Positions 22,907 through 36,687 of a stretch of DNA of 64,000 nt are shown piece by piece; positions within the stretch are counted from its first letter, which is position 1; each line of letters starts with the position of its first letter. This DNA is from Rhodocollybia butyracea (Eukaryota > Basidiomycota > Agaricomycetes > Agaricales > Omphalotaceae), in the NCBI GenBank assembly GCA_015501585.1, contig JADNRY010000017.1, positions 186,001 to 250,000 of the forward strand, read 5' to 3'. The translations under genes and the position numbers were made by a program. The notes under the pieces were generated by a model. The model saw only the letters and a program-made list of their open reading frames with translations. It did not search any database and was not told the DNA's origin.

Positions 22907-25900
22907 TTAGATTCGCCATCCAACAAAAAAGTCGGGATCACGGCCGATGAATGCAAGCATATACTCCACGGTCGTTCCTCCTTCATCCTCCCCTCCGTGC
23001 TCATCTTCAGCCAAAGCGTGCGAAGACTCACGTCTTGACTCTGCTCCAACGGCCCCCAATTCAAAATCAGCCTCGTCTGCACCCTCCATATCCACCTTCT
23101 CTCGCTCAGCAATTCTCGCAGCCATTGCGTCCTCACTATCTTCGAACTCTCCCAAAGCCTTCGTCAAAAGACTACTGTCAATTTTACTCCGGTCTCGTTG
23201 AGCTTCGGCGTTGGCCTCGTCAGAATCGAATCTAAACAAAGATCTCCAGTCGAATTCGCCTTTTTGGATAACGAGATCATCCAGGGATCGTTTTTGGTTG
23301 GCTTTGAGAAGCATGGCCTCTTCCACGGTGTGCTCGGAGACGAAACGGTAGATATGCACGTCGCGAATTTGCCCAATCCGATGGGCTCTGTCCTCGCATT
23401 GGCGGTCCATTTGAGGATTAAAGTCGCTATCATAGAATATAACAGTATCGGCTCCAGTAAGACTGAATCAAAAAGAAAACCAGTCACTAGTCTGAATGAT
23501 TCACAATTGAAGAAACTTACTTGATACCCACACCTCCACTCCGTGAACTAGCGATAAAGCAGAATATCCTCTCGTCTTTGTTAAAGCGCTCCGTAACATA
23601 CTGTCTGTCTTCGATACTCGTCGCACCATCCAACCGTAAGTACAGATACCCATGAAAGTTGAGATAAATTTCAAGGATGTCCAAAATCTTGGTCATTTGT
23701 GTGAACAGCAAAACTCGATGACCGCCAGCCTTCTTCTCTCGGAGCAAATCAGTAAGCCGCTGAAGCTTCCCACAGTCATACTGAAGGAGAGACGGGGACG
23801 GGAACGCTATGCTGAGTTTCACAACAGATCTGTGAACGACTTGATCAAAGTCCAGCGGAACGTCACTCAAGGCGTTGGGTGGCAGGCCGGCCAACGCAAT
23901 ACGAGCAACATCGCGAGCCACTACACTCGGAGTGATAAAGGCGAACCTGTCGATAACACCAGCCATTTCGGATGCCCGTTCCTCGTATGACAATACAGCT
24001 TTATGCACAGCAGGAACTATGCTGTCGATGTACTTCGTTGTTCTGGTATCTATGCAACAAAGAGGAAGAATCGGCTCGTACATGGAGCGCACGAGGGAGA
24101 TGGTTTCGGAGCTGTAAATAGGCGAACGGGGGTAGCGCAGGTGATTCAGATATGCTGCATGCGACCAACGAGCAACGGTGCTAGCGCGACGCTGCCATTC
24201 TGAATACTTCCGGAAGCCCTGAATAGTACGAACGTCCTTGGGTGGTGCCGGACCAGGATCTTCGTAAAGCTGTATCATGGTAGCGGATGCAACGATACTG
24301 CGAGCGCCTAACGTCGTAAAGAGAGAAGTATTCTGCTGGTGTATGAATGCGAGCCCAAGCAGATCAAGGTTAAGAGACTCGCTATCATCATCGTTCAGTA
24401 GTCGACGACGAATCAAGAGCTCTTTGATTTCATAGTCAGCGATGGCAGATCGTTCCATCGCAAAAGAGGTAATAATAGGTCGAACTTCAAACAAGTCAGG
24501 ATGATTGCAGACTTTTCGGAGCTGCATCAAGATATTGGCAATCTTCTGGTAAACACCAGATCGTAGTGCATCGCGTGTGTGAGCTCGTGCCATAAACTCG
24601 TCGTATAGAAACCGCTGGCGCTTGGAAAGCGAGCAAAGCACAAGATGCTCATACTTACTGGGTAATTCTTTTTCGACATCTCGTTTCAGTCGACGAAGTA
24701 AATAAGGTCGAAGGACAGTGTGTAATTTCGACACTCGCTGCTTGATTTCGTCGTCATGAACGTTGCCCATTTCGATGGCCTTTTCCAAGGGATCTGAGAG
24801 AGAGATGTCAATGGGATAACCGAAAATTCACACGAAGTAACACACTCGAAAACCACTCGCTAAACTCTTTCAAATTAGCAAACTTGGATCCCGACATCAA
24901 AAATTGCAGCAGCGCCCATAGTTCAGTGAGGTTGTTCTGCAAAGGTGTACCCGTCAGAAGCAGACGCCTCATTGAACGAAATAGGATCAGGGTATTCCAG
25001 CGTTGAGAGTTCATATTTTTGAGCATATGGCTTTCGTCAAGGATCATATAGTGCCAATTTTTGCGCTTAAATATGTGAGCATCGCGAATGGCGAGAGTAT
25101 AAGAAGTGATGCAAACATTGAAATGATACTTGTCATTCCAACCTTGGCGGAGTTCTTTACGTCGTTTCGTGGTTCCGTGGTAACATAGGGTCTTGAAACC
25201 CGGAAGAAACTTTTTGAATTCCATCTCCCAGTTTAACAAGACGCTAGTTGGTACGATCTAGGATAATGGTTAGAAAAAATGTAAAGAATGGCTACGAAAT
25301 AGCGTACTATCAAATGAGGTCCCCATATCCCGCGGTCGCAAGCAAGATGTGCAAGTAGGGCAATAGTTTGTATAGTTTTTCCAAGACCCATTTCGTCTGC
25401 GAGGATCCCATTCAGGTTATTCGAGTGGAGACTGGCCAACCATTCGAGACCAGTAAGCTGATACGGCCGAAGGACCCCCCGCAAAAGTACAGGCGGAGAT
25501 ATCTTGCTTCCTGGATCCCAATTTACGTGCGCCACAATGTAGGGTTTGAGATATGAAGGAGTCTGATCATCATCCTGGTCTTCCTGCGATGAGTCATCAA
25601 AACCCTCATCATCATCAGGTGGAGGGTTGTCCTCGAGAGTAGAATGCCTGACTAATGTCCCATTAACGTTCAAAGGAGAGTGGGCGCCTTCTGGAGCGAT
25701 GGATTGCATATCAATATCTGTAGGCTCTGGCTTAGCAGACAGTTGAGCTGTGAGGCCGGAGGCTCGAGGGTCGGTTGTTAGTCCAGGCCCCGAGCGTTTG
25801 TTTGAAGGATATGATTCAGACATAAAGCCACTGTTCAGCAAAGAAGTCGGACCTATGTCGGTGGATGATAAATCGGCAACTTGGAAGTTGTCGCCTCCCA

Positions 25901-28096
25901 AAGTATTTGGTGGGGTGATCACGTCCATAGAATCCCGACTGCTCCCCCCGTCCCATAGGTCAACATCAAGGGGAGTGGCGGCTGAATTACCTAGATCCTT
26001 GTCTGCTGAGGGAGGAGGTGAACTTGAGCGATCAAGTAGGGCTAAAAGAGGGTCGCTTATGGACCCAAAGCCGGAGAGAACCGAAGGAGAGGGAGGTGGC
26101 AAGGAGGGAGAACGGGTATGCGGAGGTTCATAGAGACGAGATGTATTTTCACCTATATCGCCTTCTCCGCCAACTACACTATGTTCTTCATCTTCATCTT
26201 CTTGTTCACCATCCTCCTCCTCCTCTCCCTCTTCCTCTTCATCCCAGTCCAAGGCACTACTGCCCGGACTATGAGAGCGTGAGTGATCTGCTCTCGACAG
26301 ATCGCCTTGTTGAGTCTCCAAAATTTGCCCCGATTGGTCCAAAATAGCATCCAAATGCGCATGCCCCCGTTTGACCTCTTCTGCTTCCAGCCGCAGACGA
26401 GCTTGTTCACGGAGATGCTAGAGACACATCAACAAACGTAGAATGCCAGTACAATGACTGCACTTACAAACACAGCCCTCTTCCATTCCGCCGTCACCAT
26501 CTTTATCGTAGCCTTTGCCAGCGCTTTCAGTCGCCTCTCTTCTCTAGCTTTCAATTTCTCTCCTTTCACAGCCTGATCATCCCAATATAACTGCATAGCC
26601 TTGGAAATCTGACCAGTGATTTCTTTGCCTGAGGATTCCTCGCTTTTGAGCTCTAGATAGACGCCCACATCCTCGATGCAATGATGCCAGATATCCGAAG
26701 AAGTCCGCTGGCTCTGGGCAAGTTCAGCAGGGGATAGCTGCAACACAGAAGAATCAACCAAGAGATGTCCTTCTTTCCGCAACTTCTGAGCTCGCTCGAG
26801 TAGCTGTGCTTGCGACCGGGCACGTTCAGTCAAGACGTCGGGCGGGGCTTCTTCGAAGCCATCCGTTGTGTAACTGGACAGAAAATCGGACAAGGAATAG
26901 TTGTGCTTCGGAACTGGAGGTCTTTGAAGAGGACTAGAGATTAGAGGGATCGGTCGCCGAACGATAAGTTTAATTCGCTTGATAGGTGAAGAAGGTTGGT
27001 AATCTGAGACTGGGGGTGGCTATAAAAAGGAAACTCGTTGAACAAGGAGAACAGGCAAGTTGTGATATACTTACAGTGGAGAAAGATCGCGGTTCAAACT
27101 GGTTGTCATACTCGAGCTTTCCTTTGGTGGGGATGTAGTCCGTATTCCGAGAGGAAGCTCCTTCAGGGAGAGCAAGCTGAAAGGGGTTAGCAGTACTACT
27201 AGAGTATACAACCAGTCACTTACCAAGTTGTAAGATGGAGAGTAATGTTGACGCGGCACAAGTTTGGGAAACCCAGCTTTGCGCTTTCTGAGGGATATTG
27301 AGTCTGGGGGCGGAACATCGTTGGAAGGCATACGGAGACGAACGCGCCGTTGCTTTGGCTCGGAGCTGGCATGGGCAGCGCTATGAGCACGAACTATGGT
27401 GGAAGCAAGGTCTGATATTGACTCTGTGTCATTGGATGGCATGCGAACACGAAGACGACGTTGTTTCGGTTCAGGAGGTCCAGCAGAATCGGTATGAGCC
27501 CGAGCTATCGTCGAAGCAAGGTCCATGTACGGGTCAATCTCCTCCACCACATCATCCGTATCAAGTTTAGCCTTCTTTCTTAGCCGAGTCTTTCTACCTG
27601 ATTCTATCTCGTGTGTCGCGTCCACTGCTCTTCTTTTGCCATTTGCTTTGCTGCTACCGGGCAAATCCGGGGGGCGCAAAGAAGACAAGGCCGCTTTCCT
27701 GCTGTTTCTGGATCCAAGTATCGATGCTTTTTCTTTTCGGTTTGAGCCGACCGAAGGAGATGGGTCCGTGATAGAGGCGAGACTTTTTATTGCGTTGTGA
27801 GCACTTCTTGTTCTACTCGACGGGCCTGCAACCGGCACCGAGGTAGTGGTCGTTTCAGGAAGGTCGTACTGAGAGAATATGATTAATGGAGGAAGATAGG
27901 GTGAGATGAAGGACAAACATCCTGAAAAATAGTTGGATTATCGGCTTTCGTTTCCTGTGATCTGGGGTTATTTTGGACGCTGGCATAAACTAGTTCAACG
28001 CACGAAATTCTGGTCTGCATCCTTTCCATCTTTTGGTCCTCGTTTTCCGCTTCCGCGACCGTTCCTCAGTACTCTGCCCGAACTGCTAGAAGACAT
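22907..28096 (-). CDS. SWR1: SWR1 chromatin-remodelling ATPase
   Basis: This is the catalytic subunit of the SWR1 complex, which exchanges H2A for H2A.Z in nucleosomes. The start at 28096 opens a Ser/Gly/Lys-rich N-terminus ([19 protein letters not shown]). An HSA domain (about 26500-26380; [18 protein letters not shown]) is followed by a long acidic region, then the Snf2 ATPase: [63 protein letters not shown] (Walker B, DESH), [20 protein letters not shown], and [21 protein letters not shown] large insertion splits the two lobes, typical of SWR1/INO80. Lobe 2 has [27 protein letters not shown] and EDRAHRIGQ. The end motif [15 protein letters not shown] is SWR1-like. The block around [20 protein letters not shown] favours SWR1 over INO80. 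About 1.5 thousand residues, roughly ten introns, intact. Confidence 0.95.
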
Positions 28097-28573
28097 CTAT
28101 TATGAAGACGCGTTATCGCGCTTCGCATCCAGAAATCGGAACAATATAATGCGCGTCCCTATGGTTCTTCTCTAGGTTTCGCAATTCTTTACAAATGGCT
28201 GGCTTTGAAGATTGTTTGAAAAGATGATGATGGATTGTGAGCAAGAACAGACAGAGCATTATTACAAGTTTAGCTTCCCCAAATAAGGCAACTAACGAAT
28301 TTGCACCCTTCTTTGTCGACAACAATGTCAAAAATGCGATTTTATTATGCGAAACAAACATCCAGTACTACGACCTCGCATGGAAATGTCCAGGGGTTAC
28401 AGTTACAATAAACTTACAAAATAAAACCAACATATTATGCAAAGAAAACAAGCCAAAAAAACATCCGAGCAGCCTGCGACTAGGGTCCCTGGTATACAAA
28501 ACAACAAACGGGTATCCGTCCGTCCAAATCCAGGAATAATTTTGCGAGGTACATACATATCCATTTATGATTC
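28097..28573. other. intergenic: SWR1 promoter and PKA 3' flank
   Basis: About 480 bp between the SWR1 start and the PKA stop, both genes on the minus strand. It is AT-rich with A-runs. No further gene was recognised. Confidence 0.45.
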
Positions 28574-30073
<1,500 letters not shown>

Positions 30074-30388
30074 GAAGAAAGGTTGGGCACCAGAAGATGA
30101 ACGAAGAAAGGAAGAAAGGTGAGGTACCTTTCAGTTCATTGTTCTTTGTGAGAGAAACTAACGACACAAGCCTCGTTTATTCTCGGCTCTCTTCCGGCCC
30201 GAAATGCTTTCTTCCAAAAGCAGAAAACAATGCAGTGATAGTGGAGAAGGCCGAAGCAACAAAGGCAACGCGCCCTGAGCTCAGTACCTTTTCCAGCCAA
30301 TTAGGATTAGAATACCCCAAAACTATTCAACAACATTTTATTATTTTTCCGATTACAATATTTAAATGTGTGCTCTCCGGTTTACCAA
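30074..30388. promoter_or_regulatory. promoter region of the PKA gene
   Basis: About 315 bp between the PKA start and the monooxygenase stop. No specific element was recognised beyond an AT-rich tract near 30340. Confidence 0.35.
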
Positions 30389-32770
30389 TTACCAAAACTC
30401 ATCCTCAAACACAGATACATCCCAGATATCCTGCGGTGTCCACTGGTGAGCAGGAACATTCTCGAATCTAGTGAAGTTCTCCTTTGATATATAGGCCTAA
30501 TAACCGTCGTTAGTAACCTCAGTTACGAGTTGGCCGTGTCCGACAAAAAACTCACCTTCTCCCACTCCTGATTGGCATAGTATGCAAACACTTCCCGGTT
30601 TCTGAAAAGTATTCCCATATTGAACGAGACAGACATAAGATCAGGACAGTCAAAACATACTGCACAGGCCAAGGGCCGACAAGTCGACCACCATTCTCAA
30701 GGGATTCGTTGTTTAACCACGTCACGTATTGTCGAACGATAGCTATGTGTGCAAAAACCTCAGCTTCAGTATAAACTACGCACTAGTCTTACCTTCAGAA
30801 GGTCCAGTCCCAAACAATCCGCGGAAATAATTATATCTTGTCGAGTTGTACTGAGCCCACAATTCTGCCTCGCTTGGTAAATGAGCTGTCCCCGCCCATA
30901 CTTTTGCTTGGCCATAATATTGGTAATGGCCTAGTCTCTTATAAGCGGCCAGAAAATACGACATAACGATGGAATACTGACCGGCGGTCCAAGGACGGAC
31001 TGTTACAGAAAAAAATTAGGATGCTTAATAGAAACTAGCCTAAGGAAGACAAACTTGCCTGTTGTAAAAGCGAGCGTTGGGTCGGGGATGAAGTGTCCTG
31101 TCCAGTGAACATATTTCAAAGCTTGCCCAGTGAACACGTCGGCAGGAGGGGATGTCACAGATTCGGTACCAAACGTCCTATATAAGTATTTCAGAATCCT
31201 GACGTGCTATGAGTATATGTATGTGAAGATTTACTCGTTCAAAGCCGCAAGATGGAATGGATTGCTGCGTTTGTATCCTGTGGCCAGTATAATCTACGGG
31301 TATGTTCCTTATATTCTCATTTAAAGAAACAGAAAAGCCAACGAACCTCATCAATATTTTCCAGATACGTTCCGTTTACTAGACGGATTTTCCCGTTCCT
31401 AATACCGTTGTCCAGAGAGGGTAATGGCTCAAACTGGGAGATTTCAGGTATGAATTCAGTCTCAGGCGGGAAACGATTTATCGAACGGCGTTGGAATGGG
31501 TGGAGATTGTCCCAATCAAATTTCTGGGGTGTAAAATGAAATGTGGATGAAGTTAGGAGGAACGGATGAAGGACAAACCCTATGGCTCGCGTAGATTTTG
31601 TTTGCAAAACCACTGATGTCGCGAGCAATTTCGGAACCACTAGTGCCTACACCAACCACCAAAACATTCTGTAGTGCTAAAAAGTCAGTCTTACGCCTAG
31701 CATTCTCGAAGTATATGAAAACTTACCTTCCCTGTGTAACGTTCTGGTCTCCTATACACTCGCGAATGATATACGCTGAAATCTTCGGGATCTACGGTGT
31801 GCACTTTGCTCCACAGCAGTAGTCCTTCAATTTCCGGGACGTGAGGTGAAGTGTATGGACCCGTAGCAACAAAAACAGCATCAAAGTCTTCATTCCACCA
31901 CGTCGCCTTCAAGCGCTCTGGTTCTTCAAGCTTTTTGAGATGTTTCAGTGTCAGCGTCCATCCGTTGTCGCCTTTGCTGAGTTTTTCCACGCGGGTGGAA
32001 TACGAATGAACGGAGGAGTTGTCGTTGGCGTTGAGTTTGTTAATGGAAGCATATGCACGAACATGAGCTCCAATAGTATGGGCAGATATTACCCAGGACT
32101 AAGCGAAAATTGAAAGGGACAGTAAAAATATATACAGAAGGGAAACTTACGTGGTCGGGGGGATAGGGTACATCTCTCAGCTCTGTGATGATTGCAGGTG
32201 AATTAGTGTGGAGGCTGTTCCAGATGGAGCGCGGCTGCCAGTGTTCTCGCCAGCGACTGTCTAACGTCGAGCCGTCATCACCTTTATTGTAGTATTCCGA
32301 GGTGGGAAGCTGTTCCGGTATCCACCGCTCTTCAGTCTCTGGTGCATCGCTTGAGTTGAATGCCCTATTGTTTAATACCGCATTGAAATGCAAAGTTAAC
32401 TTGCTTACGGGTACGGTTCACGAACAGGAATTTCGTCCGAATAGAGCCAGTTTCCTCCAGGACCTGGAGCTCGGTCGAACAAGCGCACAGTAAAGTTATG
32501 CTCGATGAAAGTAGCTGCAGCTTGCAACCCGGCAGGACCTGATCTTGCGTTAAGACAACGGGCTTAACTGCGAGCATATATGAGCTTACCGGCTCCAATC
32601 ACTGCGACGCGTTTGATAGTGGAATTGAAAGTATACCAATTTCCTTCAGGTTGATTGATATTTTGTTGCTTAGGTATATCGAATGCTTGCTGAGGTTGAT
32701 CGGCAACACTGGTAGCAATGTGAATGGCTAGAAACAACACGGCGAAACGCGAGAGTTGTTTCATGATCAT
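30389..32770 (-). CDS. secreted-type flavin-containing monooxygenase
   Basis: This FAD/NADPH-dependent monooxygenase of the FMO family oxygenates N-, S- or carbonyl groups; its substrate is unknown. The N-terminus has a hydrophobic signal-like segment (RFAVLFLAIHIATSVADQP). After it, RVAVIGAGPAGL is the FAD-binding Rossmann motif, FDRAPGPGGNW follows, and NVLVVGVGTSGSEIARDISG is the NADPH-binding Rossmann motif. VYHSRVYRRPERYTGK occupies the place of the FMO-identifying FxGxxxH segment. DEIILATGYK stands near the C-terminal half, and the protein ends DIWDVSVFEDEFW. The gene has about eight short introns and appears complete. The secretory targeting signal is unlike the classical ER tail-anchored FMOs of animals but is seen in fungal relatives. 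It lies between PKA and a COX14-like gene with no functional link evident. Confidence 0.85.
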
Positions 32771-33846
32771 AGCTCGTCAAGCAAGCTCAGGATCCAGCTC
32801 CCAAGCGTACATATATACGTAGTTATAGCTGGGATAAGATGGCGCAATGATGAGAGAAAATAGCCATACGAGATGCTAGCTCAGCTTGTAGTAAGCAATA
32901 TGTAGGATGCAGCAGGCTATCATAAAATGATAAGGCGGCATCGTACACAGAAAACGAGGTAGAGAATCAAGATAGAGCTATGAGGTGAGATATCGCGGTC
33001 ATGATGCTAGATGATGCGATTCAGCTTTGAGACTTGGCCTGACGACTTTGCCTTGAAAAAGTGATTCAATTGCATTCAAAATTCGGATGCCTACATGGCA
33101 TGGCAGTGGCATAGCTCAGGTGAATGCAATGGTCAAGAACGAAGGGAGAACACACACATAACTCAGCATGCGAAGGTCTTTGTAGCGAAGCTTTCTGATG
33201 CGACTACAAGATGGGACCGTAACGAAGCACGAGAAAACAGGTACCGAGTAAAAGATTACTCTGAATCACTGATGCTGAGAGCTCGGGTTCTTCAAGTCTT
33301 TAGTTCCTCTGTACACGGTTCTAGCATCACCCAATAACTCATAGGCTGGCAGGACTCACAGATTTTGCCTCAGAGAATCCTGTCCAGTTCCCATCTGTTC
33401 TGCTCATACCCGTTAATTTTGAACATTCGTCGTAAAAGATGGGACTACAGATTGCGAAACACTGCGTCTTCTTGTGTAGCGAGTAAAGTCAAAGCACGAA
33501 GAGCTGCGAAAATGACACATTGCGCCGAAAGAGAACCAAGGGTCAAGACGGTTTATGGAATCATATCTGAACAAAGTTCGTTTCAACGACGAGCTCAATA
33601 CAAGCGATCTGTATTAATAGTGAAGAGGAATGTTGGTTTGGCTAGCCGTCTTGTAATTTGCTTTGTTCTACAGAAATGCTTGCATCGGAGCACATCCCTT
33701 CTAGCATTGGGTATGGAGCTTCGGAGCTCATGGCAGAGCGTATTTGAGGTAAATCTGAAGTCGACTTTCAGCCAGGGGAGCGTATATTGCTTTTGAAAAC
33801 AACATACATGATGCCAGTTTGCGCATGGAGAGGAAGATGTTTTGTT
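32771..33846. other. intergenic stretch without recognised gene
   Basis: About 1.08 kb. The longest open frame (33365-33796, 143 codons, plus strand) is rich in Arg/Ser and lacks homology or an intron pattern; it is treated as non-coding. The part next to 32770 presumably holds the monooxygenase promoter. Confidence 0.4.
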
Positions 33847-34222
33847 TTATGACTGAGAAGTGGAAGAGCTTTCAGTTTTCAAGGCCCCCTAGGATGCCAT
33901 TATTTAGCAAGAAGTTAGAACAGCAAGGGTTAAGTAGCACGCACCTGTTTTTGGCTCTCTTCAGCTTCCATACGAGCAATCAGCTAGTTTATTTATGAGA
34001 GAGTAATCAAGACCAATCTGTTCAGAGGGTACGAACGTCTTTACAAATTCAATCATCAGCAGAAAGCGAGACTTAAAAAGCAGAAAGCAAAAACTTGCCT
34101 CTTCCTTTCTGCAAAGTCTCGCGATGAATCATTACTGCAGATACAACCGTCCATGCGGTAAGTCCAGCTAGCGAATATACCACGGATCTGTGTATAATAT
34201 CCAGCAGAGGAAGTCGTGGCAT
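33847..34222 (-). CDS. COX14-like small mitochondrial membrane protein (probable)
   Basis: A small split gene. Exon 1 from the ATG at 34222 encodes MPRLPLLDIIHRSVVYSLAG then LTAWTVVSAVMIHRETLQKG: a short N-terminus, one hydrophobic segment and a basic end. A second exon near 33950-33990 gives LIARMEAEESQKQ and a third gives GALKTESSSTSQS before the stop at 33847; exons 2 and 3 join in frame. The pattern (P-L-D-x-x-HR, a single TM, charged tail, about 70 residues) resembles fungal COX14-type cytochrome c oxidase assembly proteins of the inner membrane. The exon 1 to 2 junction is not resolved; a GC donor (GCAAGT) near 34100 is one option. The assignment is by pattern only. Confidence 0.5.
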
Positions 34223-34450
34223 GGTTCAAGGGACGGAGTCACCAGTGCCGATCCGGCAACATTAATGGCTTCTTGATTAGGTTATTCTCTTCCATTTCTA
34301 GATTTACTCAAACTATTAGTAAAGAAGACCATAGTAATCTCGGAAATAAAGATCGACAACGATGCCGGAGCGAACTCGTCACTCTCTCAAGTCTGGTATA
34401 AATATGTACTGAGACCAACTTGAAGGCATATCTCAAGTACTTACGCTGCT

Positions 34451-35596
34451 ATGCCCTCCCCAAATCGTGTTTGGTTCATAACCGGGACTTCCTCAGGCCT
34501 TGGAAAAGCCCTCACTGATCTCCTTCTTGCCAACGGTGAGCGTGTTGTAGCAACTTGCCGCGACTCCACCGTACACGACAAGATTTCTGCTGGCCATCAA
34601 AATCAACTTCTTGCATACAAGGTCGATGTCACAAAAGAGGACGAAATAAAAGCAGCTTTCGCCGCTGGCGTTGAAAAATTTGGTCGTATCGATGTAGTAG
34701 TCAATAACGCTGGGATAGGACTATTTGGTGAAATGGAAGCTGTCCCCGAAGAAGACGCTAGGTATATTATGGAGTTACAATACTGGGGTCCGGTTCACGT
34801 CATGAAGGAGGCAAGTAATCATGGAGTAGCAAGCGACTGGAACAAGCAAACTAAACCTTTTTTTGTAGGCCGCGCGTATTTTTCGTGAAGTGAACCCACC
34901 TGGAGCAGGAGGCTGTCTTTTCAACGTCAGTACAGTGGGCGGCTACCGAGCCAACCCCACACTCTCCTACTACTCTGCAAGTAAATTTGGTATGTGGCAG
35001 CTCGAAATCATGATTTCAACCGAGATTTATTCTTCGTCTTAGCTCTCGAGGCTTCTACACAGGCGTTCCTGCAAGAAATGCATCCCTCGTGGAACATCAA
35101 AGGTTGCATCCTCGAACCCGGCGGCTTCCGTTCAGAATGGAGTTCTGGCCACAATTCCAAATCTATTACCCCACATCCTGCTTATACAGATACATCGAGT
35201 CCCACTTCCATATTCAGACAGATTCATGGAAAAATTCCTTACCTTGGAGACCCTGTAAAGATGGCCAAAGCGGTCATCAGACTCGCTGACCTTGCTATCT
35301 GCGTTCGTTCTGAGCTCCCCGGTTTGTGGAGCGGCGAAGGAGTAGAAAAGAGTGTCGCAGAGTATAGTAGGGCTATTGGAAATTCCCCTATCACTCTACC
35401 ACTCAGAGTTCAGCTGGGTTCGGAGTCGTTGTTCCTCGTCAATATGCAGGCCACCAGGACAATTGAGGAGGGGAAGGAGTGGTCATGGATTAGCCATTCA
35501 ACAAATTGTGATGATATTGATGGTCAGAGCTACGTGAAACAACACTTGATGGGGTCTGGTGGTTTCGCGGATGTTGATAAGGCAATGTCAAAATAG
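34451..35596 (+). CDS. short-chain dehydrogenase/reductase (classical SDR)
   Basis: This is an NAD(P)-dependent oxidoreductase with a Rossmann fold. The N-terminus MPSPNRVWFITGTSSGLGKA carries the TGxxxGxG cofactor motif. DVTKEDEI and VVVNNAGIGLFGEME give the NNAG motif. A catalytic YYSASK (Tyr and Lys four apart) lies after an intron near 34820-34868, with the serine in FNVSTVGGYRAN. A second intron follows SKF near 34992. The C-terminal part (EPGGFRSEW) is typical of fungal retinol-dehydrogenase-like SDRs acting on unknown small molecules. The tail past 35340 is longer than usual for the family, and an extra intron there is possible. No cluster context suggests a pathway. Confidence 0.85.
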
Positions 35597-35688
35597 GCTG
35601 TTTAGTGTACTCACATGTATATGTTTAAATCAATCAATTCAGTTCGCAGTAAGTAGATATACAGGTGTTATACCCTTGTTTACTACTA

Positions 35689-36687
35689 CTACCAGTGCCC
35701 AAGCTTGACTTTGTCCTGATCAAATCCTATTTCTATCCAATTCTCAGTGTGCCCATGCACGTCTGAAGCAGCGGGACCAGCAAATCCAACGCTTTTGTAT
35801 ACTTTCGCTGCACCTTTATTATCCCGACCAACATATAGCACGGCAAGTTCACGTTTACTAGACTGTGACAGCAAGTGCTCACAAACTTCTCTCACCAGGT
35901 GTTTCGCATAGCCCCGGCATCTATGAGCCCCAGGTGTGTACACCTTTGTAATTGTTGCCATGTTCTCAGTATTTCGCGTGAAGGCTGCGATGCAAGTCAT
36001 CTGGGGAGACGATCCTCCTTCCGAGACATAGTGAACCCATACTTGCTCCTTCTCTATAAGAAGTTTAGCTTCTTTCAAAGCGCCACTCCGCTCGAGAACA
36101 AAAGGTTCGGATTCGCGCGCAAATCCGAAACACAGCTGCGCTACAGCTTGTGTATCATCGGCGTTAGCAAGTCGAGAGATTCCGGGAGGCGGCAAGTAAT
36201 CATTAGGAACAGGCTTGAGATCGGCGCAAGACCACAGCCGTGCAGCATAGTAGGGCTCAGGTATGATTGCGATCCCCGTGAGTTCTGACCATCGCTGTGA
36301 AAATAATAAAGCGATTTCATCGGGTGCGAAGACGCTGTATACCCTTTCGCGGGGGATCAAGTCACAGAGTTTGTCTGCAAGGACTCGTAGGCGAGCCGCG
36401 AGTGACTCGGGAGATAGACGCCGAGTGGGAGCAATAAAGACGGGGTACTTGCCCATCGCGTTCTCGGTGCAGGAAAGAGCCAGGTCTACGGTGTCTTCGG
36501 AAACGCAGAACAGCCATAATTGCTCGGGTGTACACCGTGCACTGGGGGGTTCAGTGAAAAGTTTCTTTATCAAGGGAAGAATGACGTTGGCGTCAGCAGG
36601 AACATCCTCCAAGGCGTTCAGCACAAAGTCAGGTATCTGCTTGACCTGCTTATAAGGGAGGACAGAAAAGTCGAGGGCTGAAGGCAT
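35689..36687 (-). CDS. GNAT-family N-acetyltransferase, intronless
   Basis: A single exon of 332 codons. The C-terminal half has a GNAT acetyl-CoA fold: ATITKVYTPGAHRCRGYAK gives the beta4/alpha3 pyrophosphate-binding loop (R-x-x-G/A variant RCRGYA), then LAVLYVGRDNKGAAKVYKS with the typical N-x-x-A-x-x-x-Y element, and VGFAG. The N-terminal half is a less conserved domain seen in fungal acetyltransferases of this size. The substrate is unknown. The lack of introns contrasts with nearly all neighbours. The start at 36687 is the first ATG of the frame. Confidence 0.8.
   Translation of the reverse strand: MPSALDFSVLPYKQVKQIPDFVLNALEDVPADANVILPLIKKLFTEPPSARCTPEQLWLFCVSEDTVDLALSCTENAMGKYPVFIAPTRRLSPESLAARLRVLADKLCDLIPRERVYSVFAPDEIALLFSQRWSELTGIAIIPEPYYAARLWSCADLKPVPNDYLPPPGISRLANADDTQAVAQLCFGFARESEPFVLERSGALKEAKLLIEKEQVWVHYVSEGGSSPQMTCIAAFTRNTENMATITKVYTPGAHRCRGYAKHLVREVCEHLLSQSSKRELAVLYVGRDNKGAAKVYKSVGFAGPAASDVHGHTENWIEIGFDQDKVKLGHW

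Noticed and set aside
22907..28096. INO80 instead of SWR1
   Set aside because: The HSA-acidic-ATPase layout is shared, but the motif block [20 protein letters not shown], the IWGPHLIV and [17 protein letters not shown] segments and the C-terminal VEYMLAF fit SWR1.
33365..33796. 143-codon open frame on the plus strand
   Set aside because: No homology, no intron support and unnatural composition (Arg/Ser/Cys); likely chance.
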